Source of the DNA: an uncultured Oscillospiraceae bacterium
GTDB lineage: Bacteria; Bacillota; Clostridia; Oscillospirales; Acutalibacteraceae
Reading direction: 5' to 3'
DNA length: 5,442 nucleotides
NCBI GenBank assembly: GCA_900552985.1
Contig: USBP01000122.1
Coordinates: forward strand, 1 to 5,442
The translations under genes were made by a program, and so were the position numbers. Positions 5,153-5,442 of this stretch are shown here, in pieces. The notes under the pieces are model-generated. The model did not search any database and was not told the origin of the DNA. It worked only from the letters and a program-made list of their open reading frames with translations. Every line of letters starts with the position of its first letter. Position 1 is the first letter of the stretch.

Positions 5153-5442
5153 CCCCTGTCCCTGTATTTTTCTGTCAGCCTTGCTCCCAGCAAACGCAGC
5201 GTTTCCCGCAAATCCACCGGTTCCAGCAATTCAGCGCCGTCCCCAAAGGTCAGCAGCCAGCTCAGGCTGCTGTCCCGATCCGGAAAACTACCGGTAAACC
5301 GCAGCTTGCCGCTTGGCTCCACGGTGAAGCTGTCGGCTCCATACTCCTCGACCAGCCTCCACTGATACGCCGGCTCAAAGAGGACGGTGATCTCATAGGC
5401 CGCCGGAAAGATGCGCTCCGGGTCAAGCTCCGGCAAGGGCGC
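5149..5442 (-). CDS. WYL-domain transcriptional regulator (YafY type), C-terminal fragment
   Basis: The frame is open from the window edge to a TGA at 5149-5151, giving 97 residues; the N-terminal HTH and WYL core lie beyond the right edge. What remains resembles the C-terminal extension (WCX) of WYL regulators: YEITVLFEPAYQWRLVEEYG, then a DNA-regulator-type strand pair (FTVEPSGKLRFTGSF), DSSLSWLLTFGDGAELLEPVDLRETL and a final helix ending in EKYRDRG. The WLLTFG-x-x-AELLEP stretch is especially typical. Full-length relatives are about 300 residues and sense a ligand through the WYL/WCX part. A TTG at 5434-5436 is an internal leucine codon, not a start. As first gene of the coupled operon with TfoX-like and GyrI-like genes, it may control its own operon; its promoter is outside the window. 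Confidence 0.85.
   Translation of the reverse strand, partial: APLPELDPERIFPAAYEITVLFEPAYQWRLVEEYGADSFTVEPSGKLRFTGSFPDRDSSLSWLLTFGDGAELLEPVDLRETLRLLGARLTEKYRDRG

Overview
The window looks like ordinary chromosomal sequence from a Gram-positive anaerobe, most likely a moderately GC-rich member of Clostridia (Bacillota). This is an inference from strong AGGAGG-type ribosome binding sites, intrinsic terminators with U-runs, a lipobox signal peptide and the Clostridia-like flavour of the proteins. No mobile element, CRISPR array, tRNA or rRNA is visible, and I see no clear new defence or biosynthetic system.

Layout, left to right. At 1-78 (+) is the last 25 codons of a TraX-like membrane protein. 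It is followed by a perfect 10-bp inverted repeat at 91-124, which probably terminates transcription from both sides. At 146-1369 (-) is a complete MFS transporter with a strong RBS and a good sigma-A-type promoter (1453-1482). Just upstream of that promoter sits an intrinsic terminator (1496-1535, -) for the next gene, an MgtC/SapB-family membrane protein (1601-2311, -). The mgtC-like gene is divergent from an MltG-type endolytic murein transglycosylase (2518-3372, +), which here is a predicted lipoprotein.

The right part is read leftwards. A small SRPBCC-fold protein (3488-3883, -) is convergent with mltG. After a 299-bp non-coding stretch comes a compact operon. In order of transcription it holds the C-terminal end of a WYL/WCX-type regulator (5149-5442, cut by the window edge), a TfoX N-terminal-domain protein (4823-5152) that overlaps it by ATGA, and a GyrI-like ligand-binding-domain protein (4183-4818) that starts 4 nt after the tfoX-like stop with its RBS inside that gene.

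How the genes work together: the mltG, mgtC-like and MFS genes have their own transcription units and no obvious shared pathway. The WYL regulator, TfoX-like and GyrI-like genes are translationally coupled and very probably form one regulatory or ligand-sensing unit. The SRPBCC gene, in the same orientation, may belong to it, but a long gap and a possible separate promoter argue for independent expression. The best points for a second look are the lipoprotein form of MltG, the coupled WYL-TfoX-GyrI cassette with SRPBCC downstream, and the inverted-repeat-rich non-coding intervals behind the mgtC-like gene and upstream of the SRPBCC gene.
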